NCBI GenBank assembly: GCA_943788145.1
Contig: CALSPD010000023.1
Coordinates: forward strand, 1-48,208
Source of the DNA: an uncultured Flavobacteriales bacterium
Lineage (GTDB): Bacteria; Bacteroidota; Bacteroidia; Flavobacteriales_G; Salibacteraceae
DNA length: 48,208 nt
Direction: 5' to 3'
Below the pieces are notes generated by a model. The model was not told where the DNA came from, ran no database searches, and was given only the letters and a program-made list of their open reading frames with translations. Shown here piece by piece: positions 27,209 to 34,837 of this stretch. The number at the start of each line of letters is the position of its first letter. Positions within the stretch are counted from its first letter, which is position 1. The position numbers and the translations under genes are program-made.

Positions 27209-27496
27209 ATGAGTGAACTCTCAATAAAAGTTACGATTGCAAATAGAGTTTACCCTCTTTCGGTAGCCCACGAGGAAGAAGAAGAGGTTAGAAAGGCTGC
27301 GGCCTATATAAATGATCGTATTAAGGCCCTAGAGTCAAGTTTTGCCGTTAAGGACAAATTAGATTTGATCGCTATGTTAGCTCTTGAGTTAACGATGGAG
27401 AAAGGCCACGGAAAAGAGGAACTGCAGAATGATCAATTGATTGATCAATTGACGGCAATTACTAGTCGATTAGATGAGGCATTGACACTGAAATAA
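27209..27496 (+). CDS. zapA: Cell division protein ZapA
   Basis: A 95-residue cytoplasmic protein. The opening LSIKVTIANRVYPLSVAHEEEEEVRKAAAYINDRI is the ZapA N-terminal domain, and KLDLIAMLALELTME is the conserved helix leading into the C-terminal coiled coil. ZapA binds and bundles FtsZ filaments at the division ring. The gene is followed by a 6S RNA, the same neighbourhood that 6S RNA genes have in gammaproteobacteria (zapA-ssrS). Length is normal. Confidence 0.92.
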   Translation: MSELSIKVTIANRVYPLSVAHEEEEEVRKAAAYINDRIKALESSFAVKDKLDLIAMLALELTMEKGHGKEELQNDQLIDQLTAITSRLDEALTLK

Positions 27497-27512
27497 TTGT
27501 TCTTTTAAAATA

Positions 27513-27724
27513 TTCCCGCACAGACCATAATGGTTTTGTAACCTGAACATTTACATCGCTGGGGCAAATCTTAGCGGTAATAAGGGCAGGCCTGTTTATT
27601 CCGATTTTAATCGGAAGATTTTTTGTCGCTTGCGGCAGAAGACACTGGACGTCCGAGTTGCCATGATAGCCCCAAATTTTAGCTTTTCAGGAGGTTACAA
27701 TGCTTCGGTTTGTGCGGGTTTTTT
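27513..27724 (+). ncRNA. ssrS: 6S RNA, flavobacterial type (6S-Flavo)
   Basis: A roughly 210-base structured region lies between zapA and rny with no coding potential. CCCGCACAGACC (27515-27526) pairs with GGTTTGTGCGGG (27707-27718) to close a long rod; a second helix joins TTGTAACCT (27536-27544) to AGGTTACAA (27692-27700); an inner GGGGC/GCCCC pairing and a small hairpin CCGATTTTAATCGG (27601-27614) lie inside. The T-run at 27719-27724 after the closing stem serves as terminator. Rod shape, length and position behind zapA are those of 6S RNA, which traps sigma-70-type RNA polymerase in stationary phase. A TTGACA box at 27482-27487 lies about 33 bases before the 5' arm. Confidence 0.85.
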
Positions 27725-27744
27725 ATGACTAAAAAAAATAAATA

Positions 27745-29280
27745 ATGACATTAACAATAATCATAGGAATAGCTGCTTTAATGGGAGGTGCCGGAGCAGC
27801 CTATTTGTTCCTGAAAAAAGGAATCGATGCGGATCGCGCTCGAATAATCGCTGAAGCAGAAGGCGAAGGAGAGCGAATTAAAAAGGAAAAACTCATACAA
27901 GCCAAGGAGAAGTTTTTACAACTAAAAGCCGAGCATGAGAAAGCCGTTTTAGAAAAGGATAGAAAAATTGGGGAAGCGGAAGGTCGTGTGAAACAGAAAG
28001 AAAACACCTTGAATCAAAAGCTTGCAGAGGTTAATAAAAGAGATCAGAAAATTGACAGCATTCGACAAAATCTAGAGCGTCAATTGGAAGTTTCTGAAAA
28101 GAAACAATCGGAATTGGATGCCTTACACGCTAAGCAAGTAAAGCAACTGGAAAGCCTAAGCAATACTTCGGCAGCTGACGCCAAAGAGCAATTAAAGGAA
28201 GTTTTAATTAGCGAGGCGAAAACCGAGGCAATGGGCAGAATTAAGGATATTGTGGACGATGCGAAAATTAACGCAAGTCGCGATGCTAAAAAGATCGTAA
28301 TTGAGACCATTCAGCGCATTGCTACAGAACAAGCGGTTGAAAATTCGGTGTCTGTTTTCAATATTGAAAATGATGATGTAAAAGGACGAATTATCGGTCG
28401 AGAAGGACGTAATATTAGAGCGCTTGAAGCCGCAACAGGCGTTGAAATCATTGTAGATGACACCCCCGAGGCAATCATTTTATCGTGTTTTGATCCAATC
28501 AGAAGAGAGATCGCACGGCTTTCGCTTCACCAACTTGTTACCGATGGCAGAATACATCCAGCGCGTATTGAAGAAGTTGTCGCGAAAACGCAGAAGCGAT
28601 TGGAAGAGGAAATCGTTGAAACGGGTAAAAGGACATGTATCGACTTAAATGTTCATGGTCTACATCCAGAGTTGATTCGAATGATAGGACGAATGAAGTA
28701 TCGTTCGTCATATGGTCAAAATCTCTTGAAACACAGTAGGGAAGTTGCTAACCTTTGTGCTACAATGGCGGCCGAATTAGGGCTTAATGCGAAAGTTGCG
28801 AAAAGAGCAGGACTGCTTCATGACATCGGAAAAGTGCCAGATGAAGAAAGCGAACTTCCACACGCACTGCTTGGGATGAAAATTGCCGAGAAATACAATG
28901 AGAAACCAGATGTATGTAATGCCATTGGAGCTCACCATGACGAAATTGAAATGACCACACTTATTTCTCCTATTGTTCAGGTTTGTGATGCGATAAGCGG
29001 TGCAAGACCAGGGGCTCGAAGGGAAATTGTCGAGGCGTATATCCAACGAATCAAAGACCTTGAGAACTTAGCAATGGGATATGATGGCGTAACAAAAGCC
29101 TTCGCTATTCAAGCGGGTAGGGAATTACGTGTGTTGGTTGAAAGCGACAAAATCAAGGACGGAGATGTCGAAAACTTGGCCTTTCAGATATCTGAAAAAA
29201 TTCAAGATGAGATGACTTATCCCGGTCAAGTGAAAATCACTGTAATTCGAGAAACAAGGGCACAGGCAGTAGCTCGATAG
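27745..29280 (+). CDS. rny: Ribonuclease Y
   Basis: A 511-residue membrane-anchored endoribonuclease that starts mRNA decay. It has the full family layout: an N-terminal transmembrane helix (residues 3-25), a long charged coiled coil to about residue 200, a KH RNA-binding domain with [19 protein letters not shown], and an HD hydrolase domain with the metal-binding LLHDIGK (His359-Asp360) and AHHDE. The C-terminal [13 protein letters not shown] is typical. Length matches the family. It follows the 6S RNA terminator by 20 bases and therefore probably has its own promoter or relies on readthrough. The polysaccharide locus begins 10 bases later. Confidence 0.97.
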   Translation: MTLTIIIGIAALMGGAGAAYLFLKKGIDADRARIIAEAEGEGERIKKEKLIQAKEKFLQLKAEHEKAVLEKDRKIGEAEGRVKQKENTLNQKLAEVNKRDQKIDSIRQNLERQLEVSEKKQSELDALHAKQVKQLESLSNTSAADAKEQLKEVLISEAKTEAMGRIKDIVDDAKINASRDAKKIVIETIQRIATEQAVENSVSVFNIENDDVKGRIIGREGRNIRALEAATGVEIIVDDTPEAIILSCFDPIRREIARLSLHQLVTDGRIHPARIEEVVAKTQKRLEEEIVETGKRTCIDLNVHGLHPELIRMIGRMKYRSSYGQNLLKHSREVANLCATMAAELGLNAKVAKRAGLLHDIGKVPDEESELPHALLGMKIAEKYNEKPDVCNAIGAHHDEIEMTTLISPIVQVCDAISGARPGARREIVEAYIQRIKDLENLAMGYDGVTKAFAIQAGRELRVLVESDKIKDGDVENLAFQISEKIQDEMTYPGQVKITVIRETRAQAVAR

Positions 29281-29290
29281 AAGGTTAAGA

Positions 29291-30280
29291 ATGATCGAAC
29301 GAAGAATAACCAATTCTCGCGTATTGGTCACTGGGGCTGCGGGATTTATTGGATCAAACCTAGTTGAGGATCTGCTTTTCAACGGAAATGAAGTGGTCGG
29401 TTTTGACAATTTGATGACGGGAAAAGCTGAGAACCTGAGTGCGTTTTTGGATCATCCAAAATTCAGGTTTGTTGAAGCGGATATTCGTGATCTTGAAGCA
29501 TGCAAAAAGGCCTGTGATGGGATCGACTATGTGCTTCATCAAGCCGCCTTAGGCTCAGTGCCAAGGTCAATCAAAGACCCATTAACTACTAATGATATCA
29601 ATGTCAATGGATTTCTAAATATGCTTTTGGCTGCTCGCGATGCAAAAGTGAAACGCTTTGTTTACGCCACGAGCAGTTCGGTTTATGGCGATGAGAAGCG
29701 CTTACCAAAAGTTGAAGCAAAAATTGGTAAACCACTTTCTCCATATGCCATAACCAAGGCAATGAACGAACGCTATGCCACGGTTTTTGGAGAATTATAT
29801 GGAATGGAGACGATCGGCTTGCGCTATTTCAATGTTTTTGGACCAAAACAAGATCCAAACGGAGTTTATGCAGCTGCGATTCCAAAATTCATTGGACTTC
29901 TTATCCAGCACGAATCACCGCTCATTCATGGCGATGGCACACAGTCCAGAGACTTTACATACATCGACAATGTTATTGATGCAAACAATATTGCCGCCCT
30001 CTCAACTAATCCTGAATCGATCAACGAAATATTCAATGTAGCATATGGCGAGAGCACCAATCTCAATGAATTGGTTGAAGTATTGCAAGAATTACTTATT
30101 CCATTTGATTCAAAAATTGCCGAAGTCGAGGTCAAATATGGTCCGGAGCGTGTTGGCGATGTAAGACATAGTCTTGCTTCAATTGTAAAATCGAACACTA
30201 TGCTTGGTTACCGACCAAAGTATGACTTGAAATCAGGCTTAGAAAAAGCCATAAAATGGTATTGGGATAATCTACAATAG
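29291..30280 (+). CDS. UDP-hexosamine 4-epimerase-like SDR enzyme (WbpP/TviC group)
   Basis: A 329-residue extended short-chain dehydrogenase. The NAD-binding motif VTGAAGFIGSNL (near residue 14), the WbpP-type signature HQAALGSVPRSI, TSSSVYGD, and the catalytic YAITK (Tyr152, Lys156) are present, followed by LRYFNVFGPKQDPNGVYAAAIPKF and GDGTQSRDFTYIDNV. WbpP converts UDP-GlcNAc to UDP-GalNAc, and TviC acts on the uronic acid forms. It opens the polysaccharide locus, 10 bases after rny. Group membership is clear; whether the substrate is GlcNAc, GlcNAcA or a neutral hexose is not. Confidence 0.88.
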   Translation: MIERRITNSRVLVTGAAGFIGSNLVEDLLFNGNEVVGFDNLMTGKAENLSAFLDHPKFRFVEADIRDLEACKKACDGIDYVLHQAALGSVPRSIKDPLTTNDINVNGFLNMLLAARDAKVKRFVYATSSSVYGDEKRLPKVEAKIGKPLSPYAITKAMNERYATVFGELYGMETIGLRYFNVFGPKQDPNGVYAAAIPKFIGLLIQHESPLIHGDGTQSRDFTYIDNVIDANNIAALSTNPESINEIFNVAYGESTNLNELVEVLQELLIPFDSKIAEVEVKYGPERVGDVRHSLASIVKSNTMLGYRPKYDLKSGLEKAIKWYWDNLQ

Positions 30281-30302
30281 GCTGTTAAGCGGCCAAAACA
30301 CT

Positions 30303-30310
30303 TACGTTTG
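30303..30310 (+). promoter_or_regulatory. Probable -7 promoter box ahead of the oxidoreductase gene
   Basis: TACGTTTG matches TAnnTTTG and ends 16 bases before the ATG at 30327. The same octamer stands before the AsmA-like gene (17623). No convincing -33 element is seen. It would give the nonulosonate genes an internal promoter. Confidence 0.35.
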
Positions 30311-30326
30311 CACAGATTTTTAAAGT

Positions 30327-31352
30327 ATGAGCAGAATTTCCTTTGCAGTAGTTGGATTCGGACATATAGGTAAGAAACACGCCATAATGGTTAGTGGGAA
30401 CACCGACAGTGAATTAGTGGCCATCGTTGACACGGATCTAGAAAAACGAAAAGTCGCAGAAGAGACCTATCCAGACATTCAGATTTTTGAAACAATAGAA
30501 GAGCTACTTCAAAGCGAATTAAAGCTTGATGTAGTCAACATTTGTACACCAAATGGTTATCATGCGAGTCAAGCCATTCTTTGCTTGGAAAGAAAAAGTC
30601 ATGTCGTTATTGAGAAGCCAATGGGACTTACAAGAACAGAATGTGAGGAAGTTATTTTTAAATCGCTTCAAGTGTCTCGTCACGTATTCTGTGTGAAGCA
30701 GAATCGATATAGCCCAACTTCGAAATGGCTGAAAGAAATAGTTGAGAAAAAGGTTTTGGGACGAATAAACATGGTTCAATTGAGCTGTTATTGGAATCGA
30801 GATGCTCGCTATTATAAGCCGGGTGGATGGAAAGGAACACTGGCCCTAGATGGCGGGGTGCTTTTTACCCAGTTCAGTCATTTCGTAGATATCATGTATT
30901 GGTTATTTGGCGACATTCAGAATATAGCCGCTGTCAGCACTAATTTTAATCATGTCGGTGCGACAGAATTTGATGACTCTGGATTGGTTCAATTTGACTT
31001 TGTCAATGGAGGGTTTGGATCCATCAATTATTCTACTAGTATTTGGAATAAGAATTTTGAGAGTAGCATCATTGTAGTTGGCGAAAATGGCACGGTAAAG
31101 CTGAGCGGTCAGTATATGGATAAGCTCGAATATTGCGACATTAAGGATTATGAAATGCCCGTGCTTGATCCCCCAAACCCACCCAACGACTATGGCGATT
31201 ATAAAGGGAGCGCGGCAAACCATCATTATGTTATTGACAATGTAATTGCTGTTCTAACCGGAAAATCTCAGATATCAACCAATGCGCTAGAAGGAATGAA
31301 GGTGGTAGAAATGATTGAGCGAATTCACCGAAAACAAAAAAGACCCATATAG
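30327..31352 (+). CDS. Gfo/Idh/MocA-family NAD(P)-dependent sugar dehydrogenase
   Basis: A 341-residue oxidoreductase. The N-terminal Rossmann fold starts FAVVGFGHIGKKHA; the family EKP motif appears in VVIEKPMGLT, and the catalytic-region GGVLFTQFSHFVDIMYWLFG corresponds to the G-G-x3-x-x-HxxD segment, with His and Asp conserved. Relatives in polysaccharide loci (WbpB/WlbA) oxidise UDP-GlcNAcA at C3 before transamination; others reduce keto sugars. A DegT aminotransferase further down the locus (40638) could be its partner in making an amino sugar. Assignment to the family is firm; the substrate is inferred from context. Confidence 0.88.
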   Translation: MSRISFAVVGFGHIGKKHAIMVSGNTDSELVAIVDTDLEKRKVAEETYPDIQIFETIEELLQSELKLDVVNICTPNGYHASQAILCLERKSHVVIEKPMGLTRTECEEVIFKSLQVSRHVFCVKQNRYSPTSKWLKEIVEKKVLGRINMVQLSCYWNRDARYYKPGGWKGTLALDGGVLFTQFSHFVDIMYWLFGDIQNIAAVSTNFNHVGATEFDDSGLVQFDFVNGGFGSINYSTSIWNKNFESSIIVVGENGTVKLSGQYMDKLEYCDIKDYEMPVLDPPNPPNDYGDYKGSAANHHYVIDNVIAVLTGKSQISTNALEGMKVVEMIERIHRKQKRPI

Positions 31353-31438
31353 ATTCGATTTTAAACGAAACTATTTCTAACATAAATTCAACCCATCGGC
31401 TCGAATCAATATTTGAAACGAACCAAACAAAGAAGACT

Positions 31439-32317
31439 ATGAACACAACCAAATACTCAAAACCTATCGTAATTGCAGAAATCGGTTGCAATCATAAGGG
31501 GGACATGAACATTGCCAAGGAACTCATTGATTTAGCGGTTCAATGCAAAGCGAGTTACGCGAAATTTCAAAAACGAAACAACAAGGAACTTCTTACGGAA
31601 GAGCAATACAATGCTGCGCACCCAAATGTTTCAAACTCTTATGGAAATACATACGGTGAGCATCGTGAATTTTTAGAGTTTACAATTGAACAACACGCGG
31701 AATTGAAAGCCTATTGTGATTCGAAGAACATTGGTTATTCCACATCAGTTTGGGATATTACATCGGCACGTGAGGTTATTACATTGGCTCCTGACTTCAT
31801 TAAAATTCCTTCGGCTTGCAACAATCATTTTGATATGTTGAAAGTGTTGAGAGACGAGTACGATGGAGAAATTCATGTTTCTATGGGTATGACCACACAA
31901 GGTGAAGAGGAAAAAATAGTTCAGTTTTTTGAAGAAACAAACCAAGCCAAGGGCCGATTAGTGGTTTATTCGTGCACGAGCGGATATCCGGTTCCATTCG
32001 AAGATGTTTGTCTTCTAGAAATTTCCAGGCTTAAAGATGTTTTTGGAGATCGAGTAAAGGAAGTTGGGTTTTCCGGTCACCATTTAGGGATAGCTATCGA
32101 TATAGCGGCCTATACCCTCGGTGCAAGCTGGCAGGAACGCCATTTTACCAAGGATCGAACTTGGAAAGGTACGGATCATGCAGCATCTTTAGAACCAACA
32201 GGTCTGGGTAAACTAGTGCGTGATTTGAATTGTGCTCACTTAGCACTTAATTATAAGAAGTCTGAGATTTTAGATATCGAAAAGGTTCAAAGAGATAAAC
32301 TAAAATTCAGAAAATAA
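31439..32317 (+). CDS. NeuB-type nonulosonic acid synthase, short form without SAF domain
   Basis: A 292-residue TIM-barrel enzyme of the NeuB family, which condenses phosphoenolpyruvate with an N-acylmannosamine or mannose (free or 6-phosphorylated) to form a nine-carbon keto acid. Family marks are IAEIGCNHKGD, AKFQKRNNKELL, FIKIPSACNNHFDML, VSMGMTT, GFSGHHLGIAIDIAAYTLGASWQERHFTKDRTWKGTDHAAS. Typical NeuB proteins have about 340 residues with a C-terminal antifreeze-like (SAF) domain; here the sequence ends soon after the barrel. The stop abuts the fused CMP-sugar synthetase gene, so the two products work together. No NeuC epimerase is encoded in the window. Confidence 0.88.
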   Translation: MNTTKYSKPIVIAEIGCNHKGDMNIAKELIDLAVQCKASYAKFQKRNNKELLTEEQYNAAHPNVSNSYGNTYGEHREFLEFTIEQHAELKAYCDSKNIGYSTSVWDITSAREVITLAPDFIKIPSACNNHFDMLKVLRDEYDGEIHVSMGMTTQGEEEKIVQFFEETNQAKGRLVVYSCTSGYPVPFEDVCLLEISRLKDVFGDRVKEVGFSGHHLGIAIDIAAYTLGASWQERHFTKDRTWKGTDHAASLEPTGLGKLVRDLNCAHLALNYKKSEILDIEKVQRDKLKFRK

Positions 32318-33469
32318 ATGTCCGTTATTGCATTCGTTCCAGCCCGTGCAGGAAGCAAGGGGATCAAGAATAAAAACCTGAAGGAGTTTTGTGGTAAACC
32401 AGTGATTTTTTGGGTTCTTGACGAACTGGAAAAAGCGAATGCTGTGGATACCGTCATTGTTTCAACCGACAGTGAAGATATAGCTCGAGTGGTCCTAGCT
32501 AAAGGTCTAAAAAAGGTTAGAATAGAAATGCGCTCAGCGGAAGCCGCTTCGGACAAAGCGACTACAGAGTCGGCCATGCTTGAATACCTTCGAAAGGCTA
32601 ATCTTCAAAATGATGACATTTTTATGTTGTTGCAAGTTACCAGCCCATTCACAAAAGCTGAACACATCAATGAAGCAGCTAATAAAGTGCAAAAAGGCAC
32701 ATTTGATTCCGTTCTTTCTGCTGTTGAATTCAAGCGATTTACATGGAAATCGGATGGAAACGCAATGAATTACGATTATAAATCTCGACCTAGAAGGCAA
32801 GATTTTACTGGTGATTTGTTGGAGAACGGGGCGATTTATGCCGCTTCGGTTGCCAATGTGATGAAATGGGAGAATCGAATCGGAGAACGCATTGGTTTTG
32901 TGGTCATGCCAGATTACACAGCTGTTGAATTGGATGAAGAATCCGATTGGATCGTTGCTTCTGAGTTGATGAAGCATTATCAACCGAAGAAATCAGAACA
33001 AGCCATTAAACTTTTTGCAACGGATGTTGATGGTGTTTTGACCGATACAGGAATGTATTATTCGGAGAAAGGCGATGAATTGAAAAAATTCAGCACGCTC
33101 GATGGAAAAGGGATAGAATTGCTGAGAAACGCAGGGGTGAAAACTGCGATAATTACGGCTGAAAACACCCAAATCGTGGCGAATAGAGCCAAAAAGTTGA
33201 AAGTAGATTACCTTTTTCAAGGAATTTCGAATAAAAAGCCTGTTTTAGAAAAACTCTGCGCAGAACTCGGAATATCACCTGAAGAAATAGCTTATATTGG
33301 AGATGATTTAAATGATTATGAAGCACTGAATTTTGTTGGTTATCCTGCGTGTCCTGCAAATGCCGTGGGCAAAATTAAAAACGGAGTGGCAGGCATCTAT
33401 CAAACTTCAAAAAAGGGGGGAGATGGAGCTGTACGTGAATTTGCTGATTATCTTCTGGCGACTGATTAA
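32318..33469 (+). CDS. Bifunctional CMP-nonulosonate synthetase (NeuA) / KdsC-type HAD phosphatase
   Basis: A 383-residue two-domain protein. Residues 1-225 are a CMP-sialate synthetase (FVPARAGSKGIKNKNLKEFCGKP, VIVSTDSEDIA, LLQVTSPFT, NGAIYAAS), which activates a nonulosonic acid with CTP. Residues 229-383 are a KdsC-like HAD phosphatase: FATDVDGVLTD with nucleophile Asp236 and acid Asp238, the AYIGDDLND metal loop, and the KdsC tail GGDGAVREFADYLL. The same order is found in animal CMAS, where the phosphatase part has lost activity; here the catalytic residues are present. This suggests that the upstream synthase makes a 9-phosphate that this protein dephosphorylates and activates. It follows neuB with no gap. 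Confidence 0.9.
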   Translation: MSVIAFVPARAGSKGIKNKNLKEFCGKPVIFWVLDELEKANAVDTVIVSTDSEDIARVVLAKGLKKVRIEMRSAEAASDKATTESAMLEYLRKANLQNDDIFMLLQVTSPFTKAEHINEAANKVQKGTFDSVLSAVEFKRFTWKSDGNAMNYDYKSRPRRQDFTGDLLENGAIYAASVANVMKWENRIGERIGFVVMPDYTAVELDEESDWIVASELMKHYQPKKSEQAIKLFATDVDGVLTDTGMYYSEKGDELKKFSTLDGKGIELLRNAGVKTAIITAENTQIVANRAKKLKVDYLFQGISNKKPVLEKLCAELGISPEEIAYIGDDLNDYEALNFVGYPACPANAVGKIKNGVAGIYQTSKKGGDGAVREFADYLLATD

Positions 33470-33484
33470 ACGTTCAATCCGCCT

Positions 33485-34837
33485 ATGTCAATTCAGATTA
33501 AAAGCCTTTCCGATTTTCAAGTTATTGAACGTGAACTTTTAGTCGAGAAAATATCGTTTTTAGGTATTCCGGCTTGGGGAGCAATGCGCGTCTATCTCTA
33601 TTATGCAGCCTTAAATTTAAAAAGCGTTGAGCGACCTTCTATCACTTGGCAAAATGCTGTGAAATCCCTTTTTCGTCAATGGTGGCGAATTTTTCAACGA
33701 CATAAGTATTGGGTGCTTACATCATCCGATCAACGAAAGGAAATAGATGGTCGTTGGGTTAATGCCCTTGATTCGAATGACGATTTGAACAATAACGCAC
33801 TATTTATTGAATTACCGAACCCCACCTTAAAGCCGAATCCTAAGAGTAAGAAAGTAGTTGCGAGAATTTGGTTTTATCTCTTTGAAGAATTGATGGGACG
33901 ACTTGTAACTCCATTCGTGTCAGATACAGGGCAAAAAGAGTATGACGAGGTTTGCGCTAAATTGAATCTGTCTGCGAACTTCCTATCGTTTAAGCGAAAA
34001 TTCGTTGGTCAGTTTTATGCTACTTATTTCATGGCGAAATGGCAAAAACCGCGTATTGTGTTCTTGACAACGCACTATACAAACATGCCACGTATTGCTG
34101 CCCTGAAAAGTCTAAAAATTCCTGTTGTTGAAATTCAACATGGATTAATGAGCGTTTCGCACCCAGGTTATAATCCGATTAAGTGCGATCCTAAGCTCTA
34201 TCCAGACGTGATTTTAACTTATGGTGAGACGGAGTTGTCAATGTTAAAGCAATCCGAAATGAAGGATGATGTTCAGTTCGCTGCCATCGGCCATTTTTAC
34301 ATTGATCATCTGCGAATGGCTAATCTATCTGAAAGTGGCATTCCAAAAAAGGAAAAACGACTTCGTATTTGCTTTACCGCCCAAGATGCCGTGGGAGTAG
34401 AATTTATAGATTGGCTAAATGAACTTCAGCAGTTACTTCCAGATGTAGAACTAGTCTTAATTCCGAGAAGGAAACCGTTCAAATGGTATATCGAAAATGG
34501 ATTGAAAGCTGGGATTAGCTATTTTAAAGCAGATACATACCACATCATTCGAGAATCTGACATTCACTCAACAGTTTATTCTACATGTGCCGTAGAGGCT
34601 TTGGCCTTTAATGTTCCGAACATATTATTGAACTTAGGCGAACAGGCAGAGCAACATTTTGGCAATTTGCGATTTCCAGCTACGCCAACTTGGATCGTTA
34701 ATTCTCCCGCTGAATTCGTAGAAGTCTTGTCGTCTGCTAAGTTCAAGGATAGAGCCCATGTTGCTAATGGTGAAGTGTTTTTTAAGTCTGGGTTTAAACA
34801 GAATTTGGATCAATTTCTATTAGATCGCGAAGTATGA
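33485..34837 (+). CDS. Putative GT-B-fold glycosyltransferase of the polysaccharide locus
   Basis: A 450-residue cytoplasmic protein. The second half looks like a GT-B glycosyltransferase or capsule-synthesis protein: IPVVEIQHGLMSVSHPGYN, then a probable nucleotide-binding half with LRICFTAQDAVG, VELVLIPRRKP, ESDIHSTVYSTCAVEALAFNVPNILLNLGE. The QHG and the STCAVEAL pattern are shared by CDP-glycerol, capsule and some sialyl transferases. Its position directly after the CMP-nonulosonate synthetase and before the flippase (four-base overlap) makes a nonulosonosyltransferase a reasonable guess. I could not assign it to a CAZy family by eye. Confidence 0.65.
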   Translation: MSIQIKSLSDFQVIERELLVEKISFLGIPAWGAMRVYLYYAALNLKSVERPSITWQNAVKSLFRQWWRIFQRHKYWVLTSSDQRKEIDGRWVNALDSNDDLNNNALFIELPNPTLKPNPKSKKVVARIWFYLFEELMGRLVTPFVSDTGQKEYDEVCAKLNLSANFLSFKRKFVGQFYATYFMAKWQKPRIVFLTTHYTNMPRIAALKSLKIPVVEIQHGLMSVSHPGYNPIKCDPKLYPDVILTYGETELSMLKQSEMKDDVQFAAIGHFYIDHLRMANLSESGIPKKEKRLRICFTAQDAVGVEFIDWLNELQQLLPDVELVLIPRRKPFKWYIENGLKAGISYFKADTYHIIRESDIHSTVYSTCAVEALAFNVPNILLNLGEQAEQHFGNLRFPATPTWIVNSPAEFVEVLSSAKFKDRAHVANGEVFFKSGFKQNLDQFLLDREV

